The notes: generated from the sequence alone by a model not told the origin. A DNA stretch of 7,371 bases from Deltaproteobacteria bacterium (GCA_002707655.1 PANO01000055.1:14625-21995); one strand, 5' to 3'. Shown: positions 1 to 6,418, numbered from the stretch's first letter. Numbers and translations are program-made.

Positions 1-257
1 GCATCCCCCAAAATCCGGTAGAGTAGCGTGATCGTGAAATCCTGTCCGGGGCGCAGTTCAGTGAAACTCCCATGCATCAGTTCCCGGACTTCATCTAGGA
101 ACAAATCACTGGCGAAGTAGAGAGTGAGGGTCGCGGCGCCCAGCAGGGCAGCGGAGGACAACTCCTTGCTGAAGGTAGCTTGCCCCTCGTCCCGTGCTTT
201 CTGCCGCTTACGTTCGGTCGGCTGCTCGGTTTTTTCCTGTCCTTGCTGTTCGGCCAT
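1..257 (-). CDS. flhB: Flagellar biosynthesis protein FlhB, N-terminal part (runs off window)
   Basis: FlhB is a membrane component of the flagellar type III export apparatus; its cytoplasmic C-terminal domain, not present here, switches export from rod/hook substrates to filament substrates. The first 85 codons are visible. Residues 8-26 carry the family's N-terminal signature (EKTEQPT, then basic residues and ARDEGQ), followed by the start of the first hydrophobic segment (about residues 36-54). The gene begins 6 nt after the fliR stop, in the order fliR-flhB that is usual in flagellar operons, so translational coupling is likely. I see no clear Shine-Dalgarno in the few bases before the ATG. 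A type III secretion SctU homologue is an alternative from this fragment alone, but the adjacent FliR is clearly flagellar. The remaining three quarters of the gene lie outside the window. Confidence 0.9.
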   Translation of the reverse strand, partial: MAEQQGQEKTEQPTERKRQKARDEGQATFSKELSSAALLGAATLTLYFASDLFLDEVRELMHGSFTELRPGQDFTITLLYRILGD

Positions 258-263
258 CTGAAG

Positions 264-1058
264 TTAGGGAGCACCCGGCAGGGCAAGGATGCGTAGCATG
301 TTGAGCAGTTGATCATCATACATCTCAAACATGCGGTGGAGAGCTTGAGCAAAAAACGGGACACCAAACATGAGCACCATGAAGCCCAACAACAGGGTGA
401 GGGGGAAACCGACAATAAAGATCTGAATCTGGGGCACGGAGCGGGCCAGCAATGCCATCGTCAGGTTGGCCAAGAAAAGCGCAGTGATGAGTGGAGCGCC
501 AAGCTGGAAACCCAGTGTGAACACTCCGGCAGACAAACGGATCATTTCCTGTGTAAGCGAATCACTGAAGTTCGCCCCACCCGGAGGCAGCAGGTCGTAG
601 CTGCGGACGATGGCCTGCACCACAACAAGGTGTCCGTCCATCGCTACAAAAATCAGGGTGGCAAAAATGCGCTCGAACTGCCCAATCAGCGAAATCTGTG
701 CTTGCGATTGGGGGTCGAAGACATTGGCCATGCTCAAGCCCATTTGGAAACCGACCACCGTTCCAGCGAACTCAACGGCGGCAAAAAGGATTTGCCCAAC
801 CATGCCCAGCACTAGTCCAATGAGCAGTTCCCCGGCAATGAGCAGTAGATACTCCGAGGGCTGATCTGGATGAACGATGAGGGCTGGCGTGAAGGGCTGG
901 AGGATCAGGGCCAGCACGAGGGCCAGCACCACGCGCACCTGCATCGGTATCGAATTGCTGCCGAGCACAGGGGCGGTGGCAATGATGCCACTGACGCGCA
1001 CCAGCACCAGAATGAACACCAGAAGCTGGGCCGCGTCGTAGTTGAGCAGGTCTGCCAT
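264..1058 (-). CDS. fliR: Flagellar biosynthesis protein FliR
   Basis: FliR is a polytopic inner-membrane protein that, with FliP and FliQ, forms the export gate of the flagellar type III system. The 264-aa product has the normal family length. Conserved blocks are visible in order: an N-terminal helix with VRVSG (20-24), GELLIGLVLG (76-85), GFQMGLSMANVFDPQ (103-117), a MDGH element (140-143), APLITALFLANLTMALLARSVPQ (188-210) and FIVGFPL (214-220). Hydrophobic segments dominate throughout. The frame stays open upstream into the preceding gene, but the ATG at 1058 begins the family-like N-terminus (MADLLNYDAAQLL). A GGAGG lies at 1080-1076, 17 nt before this ATG, which is longer than ideal. 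It precedes flhB by 6 nt and follows a DksA-like gene by 44 nt; fliP and fliQ are not upstream, which is unusual. Confidence 0.95.
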   Translation of the reverse strand: MADLLNYDAAQLLVFILVLVRVSGIIATAPVLGSNSIPMQVRVVLALVLALILQPFTPALIVHPDQPSEYLLLIAGELLIGLVLGMVGQILFAAVEFAGTVVGFQMGLSMANVFDPQSQAQISLIGQFERIFATLIFVAMDGHLVVVQAIVRSYDLLPPGGANFSDSLTQEMIRLSAGVFTLGFQLGAPLITALFLANLTMALLARSVPQIQIFIVGFPLTLLLGFMVLMFGVPFFAQALHRMFEMYDDQLLNMLRILALPGAP

Positions 1059-1078
1059 GGCTGAGTAGTTCAGCCCCT

Positions 1079-1095
1079 CCGGAACTGAGTTCCGG
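1079..1095 (-). promoter_or_regulatory. 17-nt palindrome adjoining the putative fliR ribosome binding site
   Basis: Between the dksA-like stop and fliR, CCGGAACT and AGTTCCGG flank a single central base. In the minus-strand transcript this can fold as a 6-bp stem (CCGGAA/UUCCGG) with a 5-nt loop. The last two G residues of the stem are the first two of the GGAGG at 1080-1076, the only Shine-Dalgarno-like run before fliR. The palindrome is seen directly. A role in masking the fliR start or as a protein-binding site is inference. It is not followed by a T run, so an intrinsic terminator is unlikely. Confidence 0.35.
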
Positions 1096-1102
1096 TTGCC
1101 GC

Positions 1103-1495
1103 TCAGTTCTCGGGCGGCAGGGAGTTGAGATACATGGTGCTTGAGGTCGCGCTCAGGGCGGTGTTCGCCCGCTCCTGGTCCTGCTGGCAGTTCACGCACA
1201 TCCGCGCCAACGGCATGGCGATCAAGCGCCGCTTGGGAATGGGATCCCCGCATTCCTCGCAAAAACCGTAGTCTCCGGTTTGCATCCGCTGGATCGCCTC
1301 CTCAATCGCCTCCAGGCGCTCACGATTGCGGTCACGCATGAGCAGGCTCAGTTCGCGTGCTTGCTCATTCACAGAGCTGTCCACCTCGTCCCCCACATCC
1401 TTGCGGGAGTCGTCTTGGTTGAACGCTCTTTGCGTCTGTAATTCCATGAGGATCTGTTTCTTTTCCTCCTGGAGCTTTTGTTTGATCTCTTCCAT
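1103..1495 (-). CDS. TraR/DksA-family C4 zinc-finger protein
   Basis: DksA-family proteins enter the secondary channel of RNA polymerase and, often with ppGpp, adjust transcription at rRNA and stress promoters. This 130-aa protein has a predicted coiled coil (about 1-75), then a C4 zinc finger with CEEC (C79, C82) and CVNC (C100, C103). At the coiled-coil tip E. coli DksA has DxxDxA; here the aligned residues appear to be D36, D39 and S41, so both acidic residues are kept and Ala is replaced by Ser. It is somewhat shorter than E. coli DksA (151 aa). Whether it is a true functional DksA or another family member cannot be decided, so no symbol is given. It lies 76 nt after rsmB and 44 nt before fliR on the same strand, raising the possibility that it regulates or is co-expressed with flagellar genes (inference). 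Only a weak GAG-containing ribosome binding site precedes the ATG. Confidence 0.88.
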   Translation of the reverse strand: MEEIKQKLQEEKKQILMELQTQRAFNQDDSRKDVGDEVDSSVNEQARELSLLMRDRNRERLEAIEEAIQRMQTGDYGFCEECGDPIPKRRLIAMPLARMCVNCQQDQERANTALSATSSTMYLNSLPPEN

Positions 1496-1521
1496 TCGAT
1501 CTCGGTTCTGAATGGTTCAGG

Positions 1522-1582
1522 GTGCCACACAATATAGCGAGGCTATATCCTGTAGCAAGAAAAATTCCAATTTATGTGGCAC
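1522..1582. repeat. Nested inverted repeats between rsmB and the DksA-like gene
   Basis: Two inverted repeats are visible. The inner one is ATATAGC-GAG-GCTATAT (1532-1548), a perfect 7-bp stem with a 3-nt loop. The outer one pairs GTGCCACA (1522-1529) with TGTGGCAC (1575-1582), and its right arm overlaps the last codons of rsmB. A third small hairpin (CCGCA/TGCGG, 1584-1597) lies within the rsmB 3' end. No T tract follows the inner hairpin on the minus strand, so it is not a classical terminator. It may be an mRNA stability or processing element, or chance. Confidence 0.35.
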
Positions 1583-2984
1583 ACCGCAAAAATGCGGCAT
1601 AAAATCCCATCGTCGTGTCGTCCGGCAGCATTTGCCAAGCCCCCTCACGGGTTTCCCAGCACGCCCAAGCGGAGGGCAGGGGTTTGCTGACGGACCAAGG
1701 CTCAAGCGCGAACTTGGGCATCTCCTCCAAAAAAGTTTGAACTTGCCGGACATTCTCTTCCGGTTCAAGCGAGCAAGTTGCATAGGCGATCACGCCTCTA
1801 GGCCGCACCACTCGTGCCGCTTCGTGCAGAAGCTGGCTTTGGAGTGGCCGCCAATTCAGTAATTCTGTTGCGCTGCGGGTCCACTTGATGTCCGGGTTCT
1901 TGCGAATCGTCCCTGTCGCCGAACACGGAACATCGAGCAACACCGCATCGACTGAGTCATCAGGTAGCGGCAGGGTGGTTCCGTCTGCTACCAGCAGCGG
2001 GGGGCATGGCACTTGGCAACGTTCAAAATTGTTCCGCACCCGCCGCATCCGCCTTGTCGAGAGGTCGCAGACCGCTTGCAAACGTACGCCGTTAAGCACC
2101 AGTCCGAGGGATTTTCCTCCCGGAGCTGCGCAGACATCGAGCACCGACCCCTCCAGTCGTTCGGCCAGCAGATGGGTGATGACCTGCGAGGAGGTGTCCT
2201 GCACCCAGAACCGACCTTCCTCGTAGGCACGAGTTTCCCAAAGGCTCGCCGCTTGCTCTACGAGTAGTGCCTCCGGAACCCGGGGATGGGGCGTGGCTGG
2301 CACACCCTCTTTTGCAAGCGATTGCTGCAACTCTGCTCCGCTCAACCCAAGGCCCGGACAGATTGTGATTCCGGAAAAGCGATTGTTTGCTTCGCAAATC
2401 TGCACAGCTTGTTCTGCCCCGTAATTTTGTATCCAGCGCTCAACCATCCAGTCCGGATGGGAGGTGCGAATGGCCAACGGTTGTTCTCCCGGAACGGGTT
2501 TGTCGGATTCCAAGTCGCGCTGGAGGTTGCGCAGGACTCCGTTCACCAACCGGGAGGGAGCGGTGCCTGACTGCTGACGGACCACTCCTACGAGTTCGTT
2601 GAGTGTAGCATGAGCCGGAATCCGCTCCATGTGCAACAGTTCGAACACCCCTAGTGCAAGGGCTGCTGCGATTTCCGGTTTCAGCTGGATGCCGTGATGC
2701 AGACGTTCCTGTACCACGGTTTCCAGCAGTCGATGGTGCCGCGCCAAGCCTTGCAGGAGTTGCGTATAGAGTCGGCGGTCGCGCTCGTCTCCCAGTTTTC
2801 CAGAAGGATTCGGGTTCCAGTGCCCCGATTGCTGGAACGCGCCAAAGTCGGCCAGCACCTGCTCCCGTACCGAAATCGTTGCGTCGTTTTGCCTGCGGAG
2901 TCGAGGGTGGTGCTGCTTTGGTTTTGCAAGTCCCATCAAGGATTCGTATGGTAATTCAATTGATCTCTCTGCCACTGCACTCAT
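1572..2984 (-). CDS. rsmB: 16S rRNA (cytosine-5) methyltransferase RsmB
   Basis: RsmB methylates C967 (E. coli numbering) of 16S rRNA at carbon 5 using S-adenosylmethionine. The 470-aa product has a NusB-like RNA-binding N-terminal domain (about 38-160, including the NGVLRNLQR stretch at 148-156) and a Rossmann methyltransferase domain (about 200-470). Motifs seen are FWVQDTSSQ (259-267), SAM-binding DVCAAPGGKS (283-292), VADGT (332-336), motif IV DVPCSATG with C354 and motif VI YATCS with C404. By family analogy C404 is the nucleophile and C354 assists release. Length is slightly over the E. coli protein (429 aa). The start at 2984 has GGTGG 9 nt upstream; Met17 (2936) is an alternative without any visible ribosome binding site. 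The 2984 ATG overlaps the ATG of the divergent plus-strand gene in one CATG. Confidence 0.92.
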   Translation of the reverse strand: MSAVAERSIELPYESLMGLAKPKQHHPRLRRQNDATISVREQVLADFGAFQQSGHWNPNPSGKLGDERDRRLYTQLLQGLARHHRLLETVVQERLHHGIQLKPEIAAALALGVFELLHMERIPAHATLNELVGVVRQQSGTAPSRLVNGVLRNLQRDLESDKPVPGEQPLAIRTSHPDWMVERWIQNYGAEQAVQICEANNRFSGITICPGLGLSGAELQQSLAKEGVPATPHPRVPEALLVEQAASLWETRAYEEGRFWVQDTSSQVITHLLAERLEGSVLDVCAAPGGKSLGLVLNGVRLQAVCDLSTRRMRRVRNNFERCQVPCPPLLVADGTTLPLPDDSVDAVLLDVPCSATGTIRKNPDIKWTRSATELLNWRPLQSQLLHEAARVVRPRGVIAYATCSLEPEENVRQVQTFLEEMPKFALEPWSVSKPLPSAWACWETREGAWQMLPDDTTMGFYAAFLRCAT

Positions 2985-3171
2985 GCTGGAAGTCCACCGT
3001 ACCCCTTCGGAAGCCTGTTTTCTCTGCGGATTTCCGCTGAGCCGATTTCAGTCGCACGTCCTCATTTGCGTTCGCTGTGACGAGGTGGTTTGCCGGCGTT
3101 GCATGTCCCGACCCTCCATGATGCGCAAGCGCGACCCGCTCTGTCGCAAATGCGAAGGAGCGTACGACTGA
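2983..3171 (+). CDS. Small FYVE-like cross-brace zinc-finger protein, function unknown
   Basis: This 62-aa protein has eight cysteines in four CxxC pairs: C12/C15, C29/C32, C37/C40 and C54/C57. The pattern is C-x2-C-x13-C-x2-C-x4-C-x2-C-x13-C-x2-C. The 4-residue gap between pairs two and three, flanked by equal 13-residue gaps, is the spacing of two interleaved zinc sites as in FYVE domains, and CVRCDEVVCRRC resembles the FYVE core. The basic RRHHCR patch and WxxD motif used by eukaryotic FYVE domains to bind PI3P are missing, so lipid binding is not implied. There is no signal peptide or membrane segment, so it is probably cytoplasmic. No Shine-Dalgarno is visible before the ATG, which overlaps the divergent rsmB start. 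It is followed after 25 nt by another small gene on the same strand. The cysteine pattern argues that the gene is real; its function is not recognised. Confidence 0.72.
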   Translation: MLEVHRTPSEACFLCGFPLSRFQSHVLICVRCDEVVCRRCMSRPSMMRKRDPLCRKCEGAYD

Positions 3172-3196
3172 ACATTTGCGCACACCACCATCCAGT

Positions 3197-3418
3197 ATGA
3201 CCACCACTGAATTTCTAGACCGCGACGGCAAGCCTCTCCGAGTGAACGACCGGGTATTGTACGGTAGTCCGGAGGAACACACTGGTCGCGTCTTCACGAT
3301 CCTCCATGTGGATTCCGAGAATTCCGCATTTTGGTACACCTCCGAGGATGAACCGGAACTTCCCAAGTACTCGTTTCAGACCGCCTACCGCAACCGGCTG
3401 GTCAAGCTCACGGACTGA
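3197..3418 (+). CDS. Small hypothetical protein, possibly SH3/Tudor-like beta barrel
   Basis: The product is 73 aa from the ATG at 3197; a TTG at 3176 would add seven residues. It is hydrophilic, without signal peptide or membrane segment. The stretch DGKPLRVNDRVLYGSPEEHTGRVFTI looks like the opening strands of a small SH3/KOW/Tudor-type barrel, in which a V-x-D-x-V-x-Y/W-G turn is followed by a second strand; the fold is inference. The C-terminal half contains aromatic residues in FWYTSEDEPELPKYSF. No ribosome binding site is evident before either start. It lies 25 nt after the zinc-finger gene and 4 nt before the secreted-protein gene, so the three probably form one transcription unit. I do not recognise a family with confidence and assign no function. 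Confidence 0.65.
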   Translation: MTTTEFLDRDGKPLRVNDRVLYGSPEEHTGRVFTILHVDSENSAFWYTSEDEPELPKYSFQTAYRNRLVKLTD

Positions 3419-3422
3419 GGCT

Positions 3423-4220
3423 GTGAAACACTGCGTCCTCGGACTCTTCATGCTTGGCATGTTGGGGGTGCCTGCAAAAATCACCAGCGCCCAAGCCTTG
3501 CTCCCGGTTCACGGAACCCGCCTGAGCTACCAGCACTGGAATGTGGAGCGTCAGCAAGTCACGGGCTTCACCCACCTGCACTATGCGGTGGTATCCTGCG
3601 ATGGACGGGAATGCCTTATCGAGCGCAGTGAAAACACCGATCCGGACGGCGAAGCCTTCTCTCGCAAGCGGCTTTGGTTTGATGCCAAAAGCGGAGAACC
3701 ACTGCGCTATGAGGAAGAAGACCTCCGTGAAAACCTGCTCATCACCAACACCTACGGTTCCGGTTTCATCCGCACCGAACTTCGGCACAGGAGCGCATCC
3801 CGGGCGTTTGAGTTGGAGGCGCCTCGCGAACGCTTTGCGGCGTTCGATTTCGTTTTCGACTACCTCCGCAAGCAGCTTGGGATCATCCTCAACGCCTCAA
3901 GCAACGAGCCGTTCGTCTTCACGCTCTACCTGCCCGCACTTGCCATTGAACTCGAATCCGGGGTTTTGCCGCAGTCTATGAGCTTGGTGCAGATGCGTGT
4001 GGTGCGCGAACGTTCCGGAGCCTTCAACACTCGCATTGGCACCCACGAGGCCCACACGCTACGGCTCTACCCGGATTCGTGGACCCTGCGCGCCTTGCTT
4101 CCCAAGGAGAAATCCGAGTTCACGCTTATCCTCGCCGCCGCACCTCCACACCATCTGCTGGAATTCCACGAAGACAAAACCCAGCACCAAATCATCAAGC
4201 TGGAGTTGCCGGAGCAGTGA
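3423..4220 (+). CDS. Secreted hypothetical protein with signal peptide
   Basis: The 265-aa product read from the GTG at 3423 starts with a clear Sec signal peptide: Lys at residue 2, a hydrophobic core at about 4-17, and a likely signal peptidase I site after TSAQA (residue 25). No lipobox cysteine is seen, so it is probably periplasmic or exported. The frame is open further upstream, but that part overlaps the previous gene and would bury the signal peptide, so GTG is preferred; ATG codons inside the core are poorer choices. A GAGG sits only 2 nt before the GTG. The mature part is rich in alternating hydrophobic residues typical of beta strands, with RLWFDAKSGEPLRYEEED (83-100) resembling the antiparallel sheet of lipoprotein-carrier or DUF3108-like proteins; this comparison is tentative. 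Its last 26 nt overlap the 3' end of pgi on the other strand. Confidence 0.75.
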   Translation: MKHCVLGLFMLGMLGVPAKITSAQALLPVHGTRLSYQHWNVERQQVTGFTHLHYAVVSCDGRECLIERSENTDPDGEAFSRKRLWFDAKSGEPLRYEEEDLRENLLITNTYGSGFIRTELRHRSASRAFELEAPRERFAAFDFVFDYLRKQLGIILNASSNEPFVFTLYLPALAIELESGVLPQSMSLVQMRVVRERSGAFNTRIGTHEAHTLRLYPDSWTLRALLPKEKSEFTLILAAAPPHHLLEFHEDKTQHQIIKLELPEQ

Positions 4221-5799
4221 TCCGGAACGTAGCGTCAAACGGGGTTTGTCCTGCTTCCCGGAGCAGCCGCTGGTTGGCCGCCAAGTGTTCCAGCAAATGA
4301 AAAACCAGCTCTACGGACTGCGGTTGTCCGAGGGTTTCCGCAAGGGTTTCCGCACTCCAGTTTTGAGCCGGACGGTCACGCAAAACGCCGAGCAGTTTCT
4401 GCTGAAGTTGCAGCACTTCGTTGGCGGCGACCTTTCCAGCTTCAACTCCGGGCTGGTGATAGGCGTTGATGCCGATCAGTTCCGCGTAGTAGCCGACTGT
4501 GCGCTCAAACAGCGCGATCAACGCCCCCAGTGTCCGGGGCGTGAGGCAGTCCAGCACCAGCGAAACCGAGCGGCGTCCAGCTTCAGTCAGCGCAGCTCGC
4601 GTTCCCAGCCAGAAGCCGTGCAGATAGTCTCCAGACGTGATGCCCGGTTCTACCTCCCGGCTTGCGCCCCGACGATCTTTCCGCACCGCAAGGAAGGTCA
4701 CAAAGCAATCATCCGGACCCTCCCGGAGTTGCTGGACGTAGGCGTGCTGATCGGTCGAGCCTTTGTTCCCGTAAACCGTCAAACCCTGATGGACCGTCGC
4801 CCCGGACAGGTCACGGGCCTTGCCCAGCGATTCCATTACCAACTGTTGCAGGTAGCGCCCGAACAGTTCCAGCCGATCCTTGTACGGCAAAACCACCAAC
4901 GCCCGTTTGCCCTGCCCCTCTCCGGCAAGGTGCCACGCGACTGCGAGTAGCAACGCCGGATTACTGGCGAGCTTCGGGTTCCGGGTTTGCACGTCCATTT
5001 CACGCGCCCCTGCAATGAGCTGCCGCCAGTCCACCCCTTGGAGCGCGGCGGGTAGCAACCCGACCACTGCAAGTTCGGAGGTGCGCCCACCCACCCAACT
5101 CCACATCGGAAAGCGCCGCAGCCAGTTTTGCGTTTCAGCCACGCGGTCCAATTCGCTTCCGGCCCCGGTCACGGCAACTGCGTGTTTCGCAAAGTCGAGT
5201 CCTGCTTCCGCAAACCACGCCTGTGTCTCCAGCATACCGTTGCGGGTTTCCTTGGTACCACCGGATTTGGACACCACCACCACGAGGGTTGCGGCGAGGT
5301 CTGTTCCAAGGTCTTCGCGCACTCGATCAAAGCCGTCCGGATCGGTGTTGTCGAGAAACCAAACCCGCAGCGGATCCGTAGCGGTCCGGAACGCATGATG
5401 CACCAGTTGCGGCCCCAACGCCGATCCGCCGATGCCAACCAGCAGGAGGTTCCGGAAGCGAGTGCCCGTGGACGAAACCAGCGTTCCGGCATGAACCGAT
5501 TGCGTGAATTCGTCAAGTACGGTCCAAGCGTTGCGGATGTCCTCCATGATCTCGCGGGTGGGCGCAAGCTCTGGATTTCGCAGCCAGTAATGCCCCACCT
5601 GCCGTTGCTCGTCAGGATTTGCAAGCGCACCTGCTTCCAACGCAACCATGCCCGCCAGTGCATCGGCACAGGGCTGCTTGAAGGCCGCGAGGTTCTCCTG
5701 CGTCAACCCAGACCGGCTCAGGTCAAGCGTGGTTTGCAACTCGGGAATCTCAAGGCACCATTGCTGAAAATGGGTCCATTCGTTAACAGACTCGCACAT
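4195..5799 (-). CDS. pgi: Glucose-6-phosphate isomerase
   Basis: PGI interconverts glucose 6-phosphate and fructose 6-phosphate in glycolysis and gluconeogenesis in the cytoplasm. The 534-aa protein shows the expected motifs: GIGGSALGPQ (122-131), the phosphate-binding SKSGGTKET (177-185), GGRTS with R239 (237-241), MESLGK with E323, NKGSTDQHAYVQQ with H352 and GVEAGK with K456. By analogy with characterised PGIs, E323 is the base for proton transfer, H352 helps ring opening and K456 lies at the active site. The frame extends 34 codons upstream, but that would cross the divergent hsp20 start; the ATG at 5799 begins a family-like N-terminus. Only AGGG, 1 nt from the ATG, hints at a ribosome binding site. 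The gene is divergent from hsp20 and convergent with, and overlapping, the secreted-protein gene. Confidence 0.96.
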   Translation of the reverse strand: MCESVNEWTHFQQWCLEIPELQTTLDLSRSGLTQENLAAFKQPCADALAGMVALEAGALANPDEQRQVGHYWLRNPELAPTREIMEDIRNAWTVLDEFTQSVHAGTLVSSTGTRFRNLLLVGIGGSALGPQLVHHAFRTATDPLRVWFLDNTDPDGFDRVREDLGTDLAATLVVVVSKSGGTKETRNGMLETQAWFAEAGLDFAKHAVAVTGAGSELDRVAETQNWLRRFPMWSWVGGRTSELAVVGLLPAALQGVDWRQLIAGAREMDVQTRNPKLASNPALLLAVAWHLAGEGQGKRALVVLPYKDRLELFGRYLQQLVMESLGKARDLSGATVHQGLTVYGNKGSTDQHAYVQQLREGPDDCFVTFLAVRKDRRGASREVEPGITSGDYLHGFWLGTRAALTEAGRRSVSLVLDCLTPRTLGALIALFERTVGYYAELIGINAYHQPGVEAGKVAANEVLQLQQKLLGVLRDRPAQNWSAETLAETLGQPQSVELVFHLLEHLAANQRLLREAGQTPFDATFRITAPATPA

Positions 5800-5879
5800 A
5801 CCCTGTTCTGGAGTTGCATTCGCAAGAGGAAGTCGATAACTTAGTACTTTCTTTGACGTTTTGCAAGTGTTTCCATTCC
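5800..5879. promoter_or_regulatory. Divergent intergenic promoter region between pgi and hsp20
   Basis: These 80 nt must hold the start signals for both genes unless transcription enters from elsewhere. Toward pgi, TTGCAA (5866-5861) and TAAGTT (5843-5838) are 17 nt apart, a weak sigma70-type pair that would give a leader of about 30 nt. Toward hsp20, TTGCAT (5814-5819) and TAACTT (5837-5842) are also 17 nt apart. The two -10-like elements almost coincide, so the two promoters could compete. Each hexamer matches consensus only partly. No CIRCE element (TTAGCACTC-N9-GAGTGCTAA) is present. Confidence 0.3.
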
Positions 5880-6335
5880 ATGCCCGTTCCTGCACTAACA
5901 CAAACGCTGGATGAACTGCTGGTGCGCAAGCGCAGCAATGATGAGCGACTCACGGAACTGCTGCAAGCTTCCGTTGCTGAAGACGAAAACGCACCAACGC
6001 GTTTTCATCCGCCCTACGATCTCTTCCATCGCAACGGCGAACTGATTTTGAGCGTTGACCTTCCGGGGGTGTTGTCGTCCGATCTGGAGGTTTCGCTGGA
6101 TGCCCAGCACCTTGTGGTCACGGGGTGTTTTCCAGAAGTCTTGGAGGTCGAAACCGCCTGCCTGCACTCCAGCCGACCCAAGGGGGCATTTCGCTGCGAA
6201 TTCGTGACTCCGGAAGCACAACAGGTGGAGTCGCACGAGTTTGTGCTGGAAAACGGTGTCTTGCAGATTCGTTTGAAATTGGTCCCCCTGCCGACCTCCG
6301 ATCTGGTGGACTCCCGGAAGTTACTCGACGATTGA
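5880..6335 (+). CDS. Hsp20/alpha-crystallin family small heat shock protein
   Basis: Small heat shock proteins are ATP-independent chaperones that form oligomers and hold unfolding proteins. The 151-aa product has a variable N-terminal arm (1-44), then an alpha-crystallin domain from about 45 to 134: YDLFHRNGELILSVDLPGV (46-64), DLEVSLDAQHLVVTG (68-82), and the diagnostic last strands VLENGVLQIRL (122-132), matching the family A-x-x-x-n-G-v-L motif. A C-terminal I-x-I-type element is not at its usual distance; VPL at 135-137 is the nearest. Three Cys are present (C83, C94, C106), two of them in the mid-domain loop where family members are variable. The frame is open further upstream from a TTG, but the ATG at 5880 fits the protein best. 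No Shine-Dalgarno is seen. It is divergent from pgi and one nucleotide from the next gene. Confidence 0.87.
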   Translation: MPVPALTQTLDELLVRKRSNDERLTELLQASVAEDENAPTRFHPPYDLFHRNGELILSVDLPGVLSSDLEVSLDAQHLVVTGCFPEVLEVETACLHSSRPKGAFRCEFVTPEAQQVESHEFVLENGVLQIRLKLVPLPTSDLVDSRKLLDD

Positions 6336-6418
6336 CATGCCCCGTATTCTCCGCAATTACCTCATCTGCTTCGCGGTCATTGGAGTCATTCTCTTCGTCC
6401 TCGACTTGGTGGACTCCC
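6304..6418 (+). repeat. 12-nt direct repeat shared by hsp20 end and microprotein
   Basis: TGGTGGACTCCC occurs at 6304-6315 and again at 6407-6418, 103 nt apart. The copies are read in the correct frame of each gene and both encode the core of DLVDS (hsp20 C-terminus and microprotein residues 23-27). It may be chance or the trace of a small local duplication. Confidence 0.4.

Noticed and set aside
309..1064. Plus-strand open frames opposite fliR
   Set aside because: These are antisense shadows rich in His and Gln, with no recognisable domain and no start signals; FliR explains the codon pattern.
1059..1262. N-terminal extension of the fliR frame up to 1262
   Set aside because: It overlaps the DksA-like coding region, is Arg/Gly/Pro-rich and unlike FliR, whereas the ATG at 1058 gives the normal family start and length.
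1584..1597. CCGCA-AAAA-TGCGG hairpin as an rsmB terminator
   Set aside because: It lies inside the rsmB coding end, upstream of the stop codon, and is not followed by a T run on the minus strand.
5128..5844. Long plus-strand frame (238 codons) opposite pgi
   Set aside because: It is the antisense of well-conserved PGI motifs, with arginine- and histidine-rich composition and no family resemblance.
5841..5850. TTAGTACTTT as a CIRCE half-site upstream of hsp20
   Set aside because: It does not match TTAGCACTC and there is no GAGTGCTAA partner at the required 9-nt spacing.
5800..5901. N-terminal extension of pgi to 5901
   Set aside because: The extra 34 residues have no PGI character and would cross the divergent promoter region and hsp20 start.
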